From Verrucomicrobiota bacterium (GTDB lineage: Bacteria > Verrucomicrobiota > Verrucomicrobiia > Limisphaerales > UBA1096), in NCBI GenBank assembly GCA_003972865.1, contig QOAX01000037.1, positions 1 to 22,597 on the forward strand: a stretch of DNA of 22,597 nucleotides, read 5' to 3'. The position numbers and the translations under genes are program-made. The stretch's first letter is position 1. The number at the start of each line of letters is the position of its first letter. Below the pieces are notes generated by a model, which was given only the letters and a program-made list of their open reading frames with translations, made no database searches and was not told the DNA's origin. Below, in pieces: positions 16,633-22,597 of this stretch.

Positions 16633-17115
16633 ATGCGTCTGTACAGGTTGCTGTTTGTTTGCATGGGGAACATCTGCCGCTCGCCCGCCGCCGAGGCGGT
16701 GATGCGTCACCTGGTCGAGTCCGAGGGCTTGGCAGGCCGGATCGAGTGTGACTCGGCCGGGACGATCGCGTTTCACACCGGCAATCCGCCCGACCACCGC
16801 ATGCATATGGCGGCGAAAAACCGCGGTATCAACACCGGCGGCCAAGCGCGCCAGATCTGCGACGATGACTACCATTCGTTCGACATGATACTGACGATGG
16901 ACGACGAGAACCTGGTGAACGTCAGGAACATGGCGCCGGCCGGCGGCTACCCGGCGGAGATCCGGCCGTTTTGCGACTTCGTTTCCGGGTCCACCGCGCC
17001 CGAGGTGCCCGACCCGTACTACGGCGGGCCGCGGGGATTCGAGACGGTGCTCGACCTGCTCGAGGACGGTTGCGCCAGCCTGCTCGAACACGTTCGCAGC
17101 CAACTCGCCGATTAA
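16633..17115 (+). CDS. Low-molecular-weight protein-tyrosine-phosphatase family protein
   Basis: This 160-residue cytoplasmic protein has the LMW-PTP P-loop at its N-terminus: LLFVCMGNICRSPAAEA, with nucleophile Cys10 and Arg16 in the C-x5-R motif. The general-acid aspartate is Asp127 in VPDPYYGG. ILTMDDENLVNV in the middle is also typical. The length is normal for the family. ATG 16633 is chosen because it places the P-loop at the usual position. Six bases after its stop the fructosamine-kinase gene begins. In several bacteria this exact pair is conserved, and LMW-PTPs from such pairs dephosphorylate sugar-phosphate adducts (ribulosamine 5-phosphates) as well as phosphotyrosine. The context therefore favours a deglycation role over signalling, though both are possible. 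Confidence 0.93.
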   Translation: MRLYRLLFVCMGNICRSPAAEAVMRHLVESEGLAGRIECDSAGTIAFHTGNPPDHRMHMAAKNRGINTGGQARQICDDDYHSFDMILTMDDENLVNVRNMAPAGGYPAEIRPFCDFVSGSTAPEVPDPYYGGPRGFETVLDLLEDGCASLLEHVRSQLAD

Positions 17116-17121
17116 CCGCCG

Positions 17122-17988
17122 ATGTGGGACGACATCGTTGAGCACATCTCCGCAGCCACCGGGGAAGCGTTGCGCCTGGCCAACGCGCGCCCGGTCGGCG
17201 GCGGGTGCATCAACGAGGCATACCGGCTCGACGGCGACGGCGGCCCGTTCTTTGCCAAACTCAATCGCGCCGACGAACTGGAGATGTTCGAGGCCGAGGC
17301 CGACGGCCTGCGCGACATTGCCGCCACCGGAACGATCCGCGTCCCCCACCCTGTTTGCCACGGCATCAGCGGGCGCCAGGCGTACCTCGTGCTCGAGTAC
17401 ATCGAGTTGGGCGGCGGGAGTTCGCAGTCGGAAACGGAACTTGGCCGGCGCCTGGCCAAGCTGCACGCCGTGCCGCAGCCGGGCTTTGGCTGGCGGCGCG
17501 ACAACGCAATCGGCAGCACACCGCAGCCGAACCCGGCGGGTGACGACTGGGTGGCGTTCCTGCGCGAACACCGGCTTGGCTTTCAGTGCCGCCTGGCCAA
17601 GCGCAACGGCCTGCGGCTCGACGATGCGGATGAGCTGCTTGGGCAACTGGACGGTTTTTTCACCGGCTACGAGCCGAGGCCGTCGCTGCTGCACGGCGAT
17701 TTGTGGAGTGGCAACATGGCGTTCGGGCCAGACGGCGAACCGGTGATTTTCGACCCGGCGACATATCGCGGCGACCGGGAGGCGGAGTTCGGGCTGGCGG
17801 AGATGTTCGGCGGCTTCGGGAGCGCCTTTTGGTCGGCATACGAGGCGGAGTGGCCGCTGGATCCCGGTTACGGCGCTCGCAAGCTCCTGTACCGCCTTTA
17901 CCACACGCTGAACCACTTCAACATCTTCGGCGGCGGTTATGGCTCAGCAGCGGAAGGAATCGTCGGCCGCTTGCTTCAAGCACTATAA
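17122..17988 (+). CDS. Fructosamine/ribulosamine 3-kinase family protein
   Basis: This 288-residue protein is a full-length member of the FN3K (Fructosamin_kin) family. RPVGGGCINEAYRL at about 23-36 is the glycine-rich start. FFAKLN supplies the ATP-binding lysine and EMFEAEADGL the partner glutamate. LLHGDLWSGN near 190 is the catalytic loop and VIFDPATYRGDREAEFGLAEMFGGF near 209 the metal-binding aspartate region, all in family order. The reaction is ATP-dependent phosphorylation of the C3 hydroxyl of ketoamine adducts on lysines, which destabilises the adduct and frees the amine. Most characterised bacterial members act on ribulosamines and erythrulosamines rather than fructosamines. It follows the LMW-PTP gene by 6 bases, so the two are coexpressed. 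A hairpin follows the stop. Confidence 0.94.
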   Translation: MWDDIVEHISAATGEALRLANARPVGGGCINEAYRLDGDGGPFFAKLNRADELEMFEAEADGLRDIAATGTIRVPHPVCHGISGRQAYLVLEYIELGGGSSQSETELGRRLAKLHAVPQPGFGWRRDNAIGSTPQPNPAGDDWVAFLREHRLGFQCRLAKRNGLRLDDADELLGQLDGFFTGYEPRPSLLHGDLWSGNMAFGPDGEPVIFDPATYRGDREAEFGLAEMFGGFGSAFWSAYEAEWPLDPGYGARKLLYRLYHTLNHFNIFGGGYGSAAEGIVGRLLQAL

Positions 17989-18019
17989 ACACAAAAGCCC
18001 CGGCCATGCCGGCCGGGGC
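17985..18019 (-). terminator. Intrinsic terminator for the GreA-like gene
   Basis: GCCCCGGCC at 17997-18005 and GGCCGGGGC at 18011-18019 form a perfect 9-bp stem with a 5-base loop. Read on the minus strand, the stem is followed by TTTTGTGTTTAT (17985-17996), a good U-rich tail, and it lies 20 bp after the GreA-like stop. On the plus strand there is no T-run, so for the kinase gene it could act only as a weaker, structure-based stop. Confidence 0.8.
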
Positions 18020-18038
18020 CTGGTGAAAAACGGTTTGA

Positions 18039-19973
18039 TTACTCGGCAGCGGCCGGTTGCACCTCAGCCTCGGCCTCCTCGTCGGCGGCCGAGCTCGGCC
18101 CGGCGACGGTGTGCTGCTCAATGGTGTCGATTCGGTAGCGCCGGGACTCGTCCTCGAACTCGAGTTTGGCCTCCTCGCCCGGTTTTTTTCCCAAAAACGC
18201 CTGCCCCAGCGGCGTGAGGTAACTGAGGATTTGGTTGTCGGGATCGCCATCCCAAGCGCCGAGGACGATGAATGTCTCCGGCTTGTTCGTCTCGAGGTTG
18301 GTCACACCCACCTTGTTGCCGACGGTAACCTGATCGGTCGTGGCATCGGAAAAGTCGGTGGCTCTGGCGCGTGTCAAATCGAACTCCAGTTCGCCCTTGC
18401 GGGAGAGAAGCAGTTTCTGCGTTTCCTTGGCTGCCTTGAACTCGTGATTCTCGCGCAGGTCGCCAAAGCTCCGGGCAATGGCGATTTCCTTGGAGTTGGC
18501 CGGAATCTTCTCCTTGACCAGTTCCTCGTACTCGAGTTTGCGCCGCTCGAGGCTGGGCCAGGAGACGATGAGGGCGTTGTCCTCCCTGGCTTGGTCGCCG
18601 GAAATCATGGGCTGGATGGAGGGGAACTCCTTGACGATGCGGCCCAGCAACGAGCGCTTGTCCATGTCGTCAAAGCAATTGGTCGCCTGTAGGGCACGCA
18701 CCAGATCCTCGACCAGTTCAATATCAGCGGAGCCGATCAGGTCGGTGATCAGTTCCTGGTCGCTGAGAATCAAATCCCCCAGCTTGCTGGTTTTGCGATC
18801 CTGAAAACGATCATTTTCAATGGCGGCCATCATGGCCCGGAACACTTCCGGGCCAAGGATGTCGGCGAAGCTGTCGGAACGGTTCTTGCCCATCCACAGC
18901 ATCAGGTCGGTGCTGGCCTCGCGCTTGCTGATGAGCTTCGTCAGGTTGCCCTTGAACTTGTCGAAATGACCGGTGTCGATGAGGATTTGAACCAGTTCCC
19001 CCACCAGCCGAAGGCCGGTTTCGTTGATCAATTTCAGGTAGGTATCGACCCAAGTGTCCGGGTGGGCCTGGCGAAAAGCCTCGAGGGCGAGCTTCTGCTT
19101 GGCGGCGGAAAGGCCCTCGATCACTTCAGCCAGGTTGTCCGCTTTCTCAAAAATGTCGTCTGCGATCAGTTCCTCTTCCTGCGGCTGGACGCCGGACTGT
19201 GTGCGGATGGCGTCGCGCAGCAAGACTGCCTCGAGTGCGAGTGACGGCTTGAACGTTAGGTGATTCTTGATGGCGTCGTTCAGGATTGCCACCACCTCGT
19301 CCAGCACTGTCTCCTTGTTTTCGACATCGTCAATGCCCTTGCAAAGCTCGTTGGCCGCAGCCAGCTGCGCCTTCAATCCCTTGGCATCGCGGATGTTGCT
19401 CATCAGCTTGTCCGCCGGGGAGAGCTCCTCGGCGTGGTAGACAATCGGCTCGGTTTTCTTGACCGGCAACTGAAAGTGCCCGTCGCTCTTCATTTCCTTC
19501 TTGGCGTCGGCCCACCATTTTTTCCAGTCCTCCTCGATGACATCCGGCACCAGCGACTCCTGAATCTGTGCCACGGTGGCCTCCCCGCCGTAGCTATTGA
19601 GAACCAGCTTGATCAGCTCGAGGTGGCGCAGGGCGCCCATGCGTTTCAGCCCGGCCAAGTCGGTGGCTTTGCGCGCAAGGATATGGCTCGAGCTGAGCGG
19701 CTTGAGAATTGTTGCAGCAAACCCGAGATCCATCGAGTGTCCCGGCTTGTCCTGAAAGTCGATGGTGATCTTAGCCATCAACGTATCCACCGTGGTGATC
19801 TTTCCCGAGCCCCACGAGCGGTGGGTGCAAAAACCGGCAGCCACCAATTCCGTCAGCGGATCCGTTAACTTGGGGTCCAGTTTCCCATCCAGCACCAATC
19901 GCTTGAACTCGCTCTGGAGTTGATCGGATTGCTCTGTGGTGGTGGTTGCTTCCTCGGTCATTGTGTCGTTCAT
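18039..19973 (-). CDS. Long GreA/GreB-type transcription elongation factor
   Basis: The product is about 644 residues, four times the length of a typical GreA (about 158). The Gre module is C-terminal, about 465-625: a coiled-coil stretch, then GDLRENHEFKAAKE at about 504-517. This matches the GreA tip GDLSENAEYHAAKE and keeps the Asp and Glu that coordinate the catalytic metal in RNA polymerase. The FKBP-like domain follows (VTVGNKVGVTN, YLTPLGQAFLGKKPGEE). Residues 49-92 (SWGSGKITTVD, ITIDFQDKPGHSMDL) look like a small Tudor/CarD-type barrel, and 100-460 are helical. A similarly long GreA is known in Chlamydia, supporting a PVC origin. ATG 19973 (MNDTM) was chosen; ATG 19961 or sites upstream to 20054 are possible. 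It should rescue backtracked RNA polymerase. It is divergent from rsmB. Confidence 0.88.
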   Translation of the reverse strand: MNDTMTEEATTTTEQSDQLQSEFKRLVLDGKLDPKLTDPLTELVAAGFCTHRSWGSGKITTVDTLMAKITIDFQDKPGHSMDLGFAATILKPLSSSHILARKATDLAGLKRMGALRHLELIKLVLNSYGGEATVAQIQESLVPDVIEEDWKKWWADAKKEMKSDGHFQLPVKKTEPIVYHAEELSPADKLMSNIRDAKGLKAQLAAANELCKGIDDVENKETVLDEVVAILNDAIKNHLTFKPSLALEAVLLRDAIRTQSGVQPQEEELIADDIFEKADNLAEVIEGLSAAKQKLALEAFRQAHPDTWVDTYLKLINETGLRLVGELVQILIDTGHFDKFKGNLTKLISKREASTDLMLWMGKNRSDSFADILGPEVFRAMMAAIENDRFQDRKTSKLGDLILSDQELITDLIGSADIELVEDLVRALQATNCFDDMDKRSLLGRIVKEFPSIQPMISGDQAREDNALIVSWPSLERRKLEYEELVKEKIPANSKEIAIARSFGDLRENHEFKAAKETQKLLLSRKGELEFDLTRARATDFSDATTDQVTVGNKVGVTNLETNKPETFIVLGAWDGDPDNQILSYLTPLGQAFLGKKPGEEAKLEFEDESRRYRIDTIEQHTVAGPSSAADEEAEAEVQPAAAE

Positions 19974-20018
19974 CAGGTAAAACTCGGCCTGCGCCGCCAA
20001 AGCCGGCATCGTAGCCCC
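19974..20018. promoter_or_regulatory. Short divergent gap between greA-like gene and rsmB
   Basis: Only 45 bases separate the two divergent starts chosen here, so the promoters probably overlap each other or the coding ends. I saw no recognisable promoter boxes or ribosome binding site. The true starts on either side could shift this boundary. Confidence 0.25.
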
Positions 20019-21320
20019 GTGTCGGGTAGGAAAACAAGACAAATTGCCCTCCAATCGTTGTTGCGCTCACAACAAACTCAACGGGCTGTAGAGCCGATCC
20101 TCGCCCGCCGGCTCCGATCCGCCGCGCTCGCGCGCGCCGACAGTGGACTCTGCCGCGAACTCGTCTCCGGGTGTGTGCGATGGCGGCGACTGCTCGACTG
20201 GCTGATTGAGCGCGCCACCAACGGCCGCAAGCAGAAGCCGGCCATTCGGGAGATCCTGCGGCTTGGCCTCTACCAAATCTTCTTCCTCAACCGCATCCCC
20301 GAGCACGCCATCGTCGATGAGAGCGTGCGCCTGGCCAAATCCCAGAAATGCCTCGGCCAGGTCGGCTTCATCAACGCCATGATGCGGCGCTTCCTCCGTG
20401 AGCGGGAACAAATCACCCGCGATATCGCCGATTTGCAGGAGGAGCGCCCGGCGCTTGGCCAATCCCATCCCGACTGGCTCTTCGAGCAATGGGAACAGCG
20501 TTGGGGCCGCGAAAAAACCATCCGCCTCATGGAATGGAACAACCAGCCGGCCCCGACCTGTATCCGCGTCAACCGACTGCTTACCGACCCCAAACAATTG
20601 GCCAAGCGCTGGGAGGACGAAGGCGTCGAGACGACACCCATCGACTGCGACTGGGCCAAGCCGGACAGCCTGTTCCGCCTGCGCAAACACCCCCCGCTCG
20701 AGTCGCTCGGCAGCTTTCGTGACGGGCTGTTCTACGTGCAGGATCCCAGCACGCTGCTGTCCGTCGACCTGCTCGATCCGCGGCCGGGCCATGCCGTGCT
20801 CGACCTCTGCGCCGCGCCCGGCGGCAAGACCTGCCACATCGCTGAGCGGATGAACAATGACGGCCAACTCAGCGCCACCGACACCAGCGAATCGCGGCTC
20901 GAGATGCTTCGCGAAAATTGTGACCGAATGAAAGTCACCTGCGCCACGCTTGGCCAAGCGGACGAGATCACAGCAGGCGAGGCCAGGTTCGACCGGGTGC
21001 TCGTCGATGTCCCCTGCACCACCACCGGTGTGATGCGCCGCCGGCTCGACCTGCGCTGGCGGCTCAGCCCGGGCGAGGGCGATCTTCTCGCCGCCACACA
21101 ACTCGACCTGCTTGGCCAAGCGGCCAAGCTGACGAAAGCGGACGGACGGCTCGTTTACAGCACATGCAGCATCGAACCGGAGGAGAACGGGCAACTAATC
21201 GCCCGCTTCCTCGAAGCCAACCCCGGGTGGCAACTCGCCGATGAGCGGTCGCTGCACCCGGTCGAGAGCCACACCGACGGCGCCTACGCCGCCCGCCTCA
21301 CACGGAGAGCCGGCGACTAG
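20019..21320 (+). CDS. rsmB: 16S rRNA (cytosine-967-C5)-methyltransferase RsmB
   Basis: This 433-residue protein has the standard RsmB layout. An N-terminal NusB-like RNA-binding domain (about 1-140) contains TRQIALQSLLR and REILRLGLYQIFFLNRIPEHAIVDESVRLAK. The class I SAM methyltransferase domain follows, with LDLCAAPGGKT near 264, DVPCTTTGVMRR with Cys333 (motif IV, product release) and YSTCSIEPEEN with Cys383 (motif VI, nucleophile). It makes m5C967 on 16S rRNA from S-adenosylmethionine. The GTG at 20019 gives the usual N-terminus and length; the frame stays open to 19920, but that would run into the divergent GreA-like gene. Four TTGGCCAA palindromes lie inside this gene (20455, 20598, 20950, 21112). 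Its stop abuts the stop of the ferredoxin-like gene. Confidence 0.95.
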   Translation: MSGRKTRQIALQSLLRSQQTQRAVEPILARRLRSAALARADSGLCRELVSGCVRWRRLLDWLIERATNGRKQKPAIREILRLGLYQIFFLNRIPEHAIVDESVRLAKSQKCLGQVGFINAMMRRFLREREQITRDIADLQEERPALGQSHPDWLFEQWEQRWGREKTIRLMEWNNQPAPTCIRVNRLLTDPKQLAKRWEDEGVETTPIDCDWAKPDSLFRLRKHPPLESLGSFRDGLFYVQDPSTLLSVDLLDPRPGHAVLDLCAAPGGKTCHIAERMNNDGQLSATDTSESRLEMLRENCDRMKVTCATLGQADEITAGEARFDRVLVDVPCTTTGVMRRRLDLRWRLSPGEGDLLAATQLDLLGQAAKLTKADGRLVYSTCSIEPEENGQLIARFLEANPGWQLADERSLHPVESHTDGAYAARLTRRAGD

Positions 21321-21695
21321 CTAAGCCCCACGGCCAAGCGGGTTTTGGGTGAAGCGGTATTTCTCGACGGTTTGGCCTTTGATGAGGTGTTCCTGAATAA
21401 TGCGCTCCAGGACTTCCGGCGTGCAGGAGTGATACCAGGTGCCCTCCGGGTACACCACGGCGATGGGGCCTCGCGTGCAGACCCGTAGGCAGTTGGCCTT
21501 GGTGCGGTGCACTTTTGGCTCAGTGCCAACGAGGCCGAACTCCTTGAGGCGTGTTTTCAAAAACGCCCACGACTCGAGGCCGGCGGCTTTGTCGCAGCAC
21601 TTGGCCTCGGACTGGTCGGCGCAGAGAAAAATGTGGCGCTCAATTTTTTCCAGCCCGAGCGCTGCCGAGACTTTTTCGAGTTGCTCGTCCGCCAC
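21321..21695 (-). CDS. Thioredoxin-like [2Fe-2S] ferredoxin domain protein
   Basis: This 124-residue protein has no signal peptide. HIFLCADQSEAKCCD near 21-35 and KANCLRVCTRGPIAVVYPEGTWY near 66-88 give cysteines 25, 33/34, 69 and 73, the pattern of thioredoxin-fold [2Fe-2S] ferredoxins (COG3411 type, also found in NuoE). It should carry single electrons in the cytoplasm; its partners are unknown. The start is a GTG three bases after the stop of the upstream DUF1080 gene, so it is read from the same transcript and probably translated by coupling. Its stop (CTA on the plus strand, 21321-21323) directly abuts the rsmB stop TAG. Confidence 0.88.
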   Translation of the reverse strand: MADEQLEKVSAALGLEKIERHIFLCADQSEAKCCDKAAGLESWAFLKTRLKEFGLVGTEPKVHRTKANCLRVCTRGPIAVVYPEGTWYHSCTPEVLERIIQEHLIKGQTVEKYRFTQNPLGRGA

Positions 21696-21698
21696 GGG

Positions 21699-22597
21699 TT
21701 ATTGGATCGGCTTCAGTTCCCGAATCCAGATGTTCCGGTATCGAACCGGGTTGCCGTGATCCTGCAACTGGATGTGGCCCGGGCCGTGCACGCGATAGGG
21801 TCTTGTTTTCTTGTGCCCGAGGATGCCCGGAATCTCCACGCCATGCTGGGTGAGCACTCCATTGTGCAGCACGGTGATGAGCGCCTTCTTGACGACTTTG
21901 CCATCCGCAAATTCTGGCATCTCGAAAATAATGTCATAAACCTGCCACTCGCCCGGAGGGCGGGAAGCATTCACGCGTGGCGGGCGGAAGCCATAAAGCG
22001 AACCGGCCTGACCGTCCGGGTAGGTGAGGTTGTCGTAGTTGTCCTGCACCTGCAACTCGTAGAGCCCCGCGAGGAAGACGCCGGAGTTGCCGCGGCCCTG
22101 GCTGCTGCCCTTCACCTCCGACGGGGACGCCCACTCGATGTGCAGTTGCACGCTGCCGAATTTTTGCCGCGTCCGGATCGTTCCCGATTTTTTGCCGCAC
22201 TCAAAATAGCCATCGCCGAGCGTCCACTTCGGCGGGTTGCCTTTGCCGTCTTCCCACGCGTCGAGGTTTGTGCCGTCGAACAGCACGACCGCATCGGAGG
22301 GCGGCGTGCCCGGCACGTCGCGCGGCGTCACCGTGCCGGGATTGATCTGGCGCGGCTGAGGGCGGAACGGATCGTGCACCACCCACGGGGTGCCGGGAAT
22401 CTTCGGAGTTTCGGTGTAGCCGAAGCGGACCCCTGTCAGCGACTCAAGTTCAATGACCCGGTAACCGTTCATACCGTCGGTGCGGTTCGGGGTGGAAATC
22501 CCGCCGGTGTACGACACCACGCCGACGATGTCGGATTTGCCAAGGCGGCTCCACCCGTCACCGGAGCGGTACTCGTAAATGAAAAACGCCCCATCGA
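21699..22597 (-). CDS. DUF1080 (3-keto-disaccharide hydrolase-like) protein, 5'-truncated by window edge
   Basis: The frame is open to the window edge (IYEYRSGDGWSRLGKSD just inside it), so the N-terminus is missing; about 299 residues are visible. The DUF1080 domain fills the C-terminal two thirds: AVVLFDGTNLDAWED, then GDGYFECG, FGSVQLHIEW, RGNSGVFLAGLYELQVQDNYDN, GEWQVYDIIF, and the closing PYRVHGPGHIQLQDHGNPVRYRNIWIREL. This is a concanavalin-like beta-jelly-roll family, very abundant as exported proteins in PVC bacteria. Some members hydrolyse 3-keto-glycosides. The preceding part (ESLTGVRFGYTETPKIPGTPWVVHDP) is a second segment I do not recognise. The upstream GTG at 22520 is not needed as a start because similarity-free coding continues beyond it. 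Confidence 0.88.
   Translation of the reverse strand, partial: DGAFFIYEYRSGDGWSRLGKSDIVGVVSYTGGISTPNRTDGMNGYRVIELESLTGVRFGYTETPKIPGTPWVVHDPFRPQPRQINPGTVTPRDVPGTPPSDAVVLFDGTNLDAWEDGKGNPPKWTLGDGYFECGKKSGTIRTRQKFGSVQLHIEWASPSEVKGSSQGRGNSGVFLAGLYELQVQDNYDNLTYPDGQAGSLYGFRPPRVNASRPPGEWQVYDIIFEMPEFADGKVVKKALITVLHNGVLTQHGVEIPGILGHKKTRPYRVHGPGHIQLQDHGNPVRYRNIWIRELKPIQ

Larger units (their letters stand above)
1496..21119. repeat. Dispersed palindrome TTGGCCAA, 16 exact copies
   Basis: Exact TTGGCCAA begins at 1496, 2886, 3334, 4625, 6159, 7236, 7365, 9891, 11616, 12527, 13268, 13600, 20455, 20598, 20950 and 21112. Fifteen copies are preceded by C and twelve are followed by G, giving a preferred GCTTGGCCAAGC. 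At about 63% GC, roughly 0.2-0.3 copies would be expected from base composition. All sixteen lie in genes, on both coding strands; 11 read Leu-Ala-Lys or Leu-Ala-Asn and 5 read Leu-Gly-Gln, so two codon phases are used. There is no exact copy between 13608 and 20454. Near-copies such as CTGGCCAA and TTGGCCAG are also common, including between genes. Confidence 0.85.

Noticed and set aside
15356..16702. A 448-codon open frame on the plus strand across the Gfo/Idh/MocA gene
   Set aside because: It is antisense to a well-conserved gene, has no recognisable motif, and its His/Arg/Val-rich composition is what GC-rich codon-position bias produces on the opposite strand.
16624..17916. A 430-codon open frame on the minus strand across the LMW-PTP and kinase genes
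   Set aside because: It covers two genes with intact catalytic motifs and has no domain pattern of its own; it is a shadow of their codon bias.
1..22597. CRISPR array, tRNA, rRNA, insertion sequence or phage genes
   Set aside because: No regularly spaced long repeats, no cloverleaf-like or rRNA sequence, and no transposase, integrase or phage structural motif were seen on either strand.

Overview
The window is ordinary chromosomal DNA, GC-rich and densely coded, from a Gram-negative member of the PVC superphylum, most likely Verrucomicrobiota. The lineage markers are a DUF1553 (PSD1)/DUF1501 pair, two FGly-type sulfatases, a haem-binding domain of the Pirellula/Verrucomicrobium type, an exported PQQ-like propeller starting DWPQWRGP, a DUF1080 protein, and a very long GreA-type factor like the one in Chlamydia. 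No rRNA, tRNA, CRISPR array, phage gene or insertion sequence was seen, and no gap between genes exceeds about 120 bp.

Layout. 1-6010 (+) is a tight four-gene operon: partial DUF1553 protein, Tat-exported DUF1501 protein, iduronate-2-sulfatase-like sulfatase and arylsulfatase, probably for sulfated polysaccharide. 6047-8752 (-) is a large exported PQQ-sugar-dehydrogenase/cytochrome c fusion with three CxxCH motifs. Divergent from it, 8871-11120 (+) is an exported CotH-kinase-like protein. 11117-13785 (-) is a two-gene operon: an exported PPP-type metallophosphoesterase, then ScpA with an unusual C-terminal membrane anchor. 13895-15160 (+) is an exported PQQ-like propeller protein and 15188-16543 (-) a Tat-exported Gfo/Idh/MocA oxidoreductase. 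16633-17988 (+) is an LMW protein-tyrosine-phosphatase/fructosamine-kinase pair fitting protein deglycation. 18039-19973 (-) is the long GreA-like factor, divergent from rsmB at 20019-21320 (+). 21321-22597 (-) is a DUF1080 protein cut by the window edge, followed 3 nt later by a small 2Fe-2S ferredoxin-like gene.

How the genes fit together. Most of the window encodes exported catabolic machinery (sulfatases, PQQ/haem oxidation, DUF1080, Gfo/Idh, CotH), interleaved with housekeeping genes (scpA, greA-like, rsmB) and a carbohydrate-damage repair pair.

The most unusual feature is not a gene. The palindrome TTGGCCAA, usually extended to GCTTGGCCAAGC, occurs 16 times, against about 0.2-0.3 expected from base composition. 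It falls on genes of both strands and in two reading frames. Degenerate TTGGCC copies form a phased cluster in one divergent intergenic region and part of a hairpin in a convergent one. This resembles the HIP1 situation in cyanobacteria and is the best candidate here for something undescribed.
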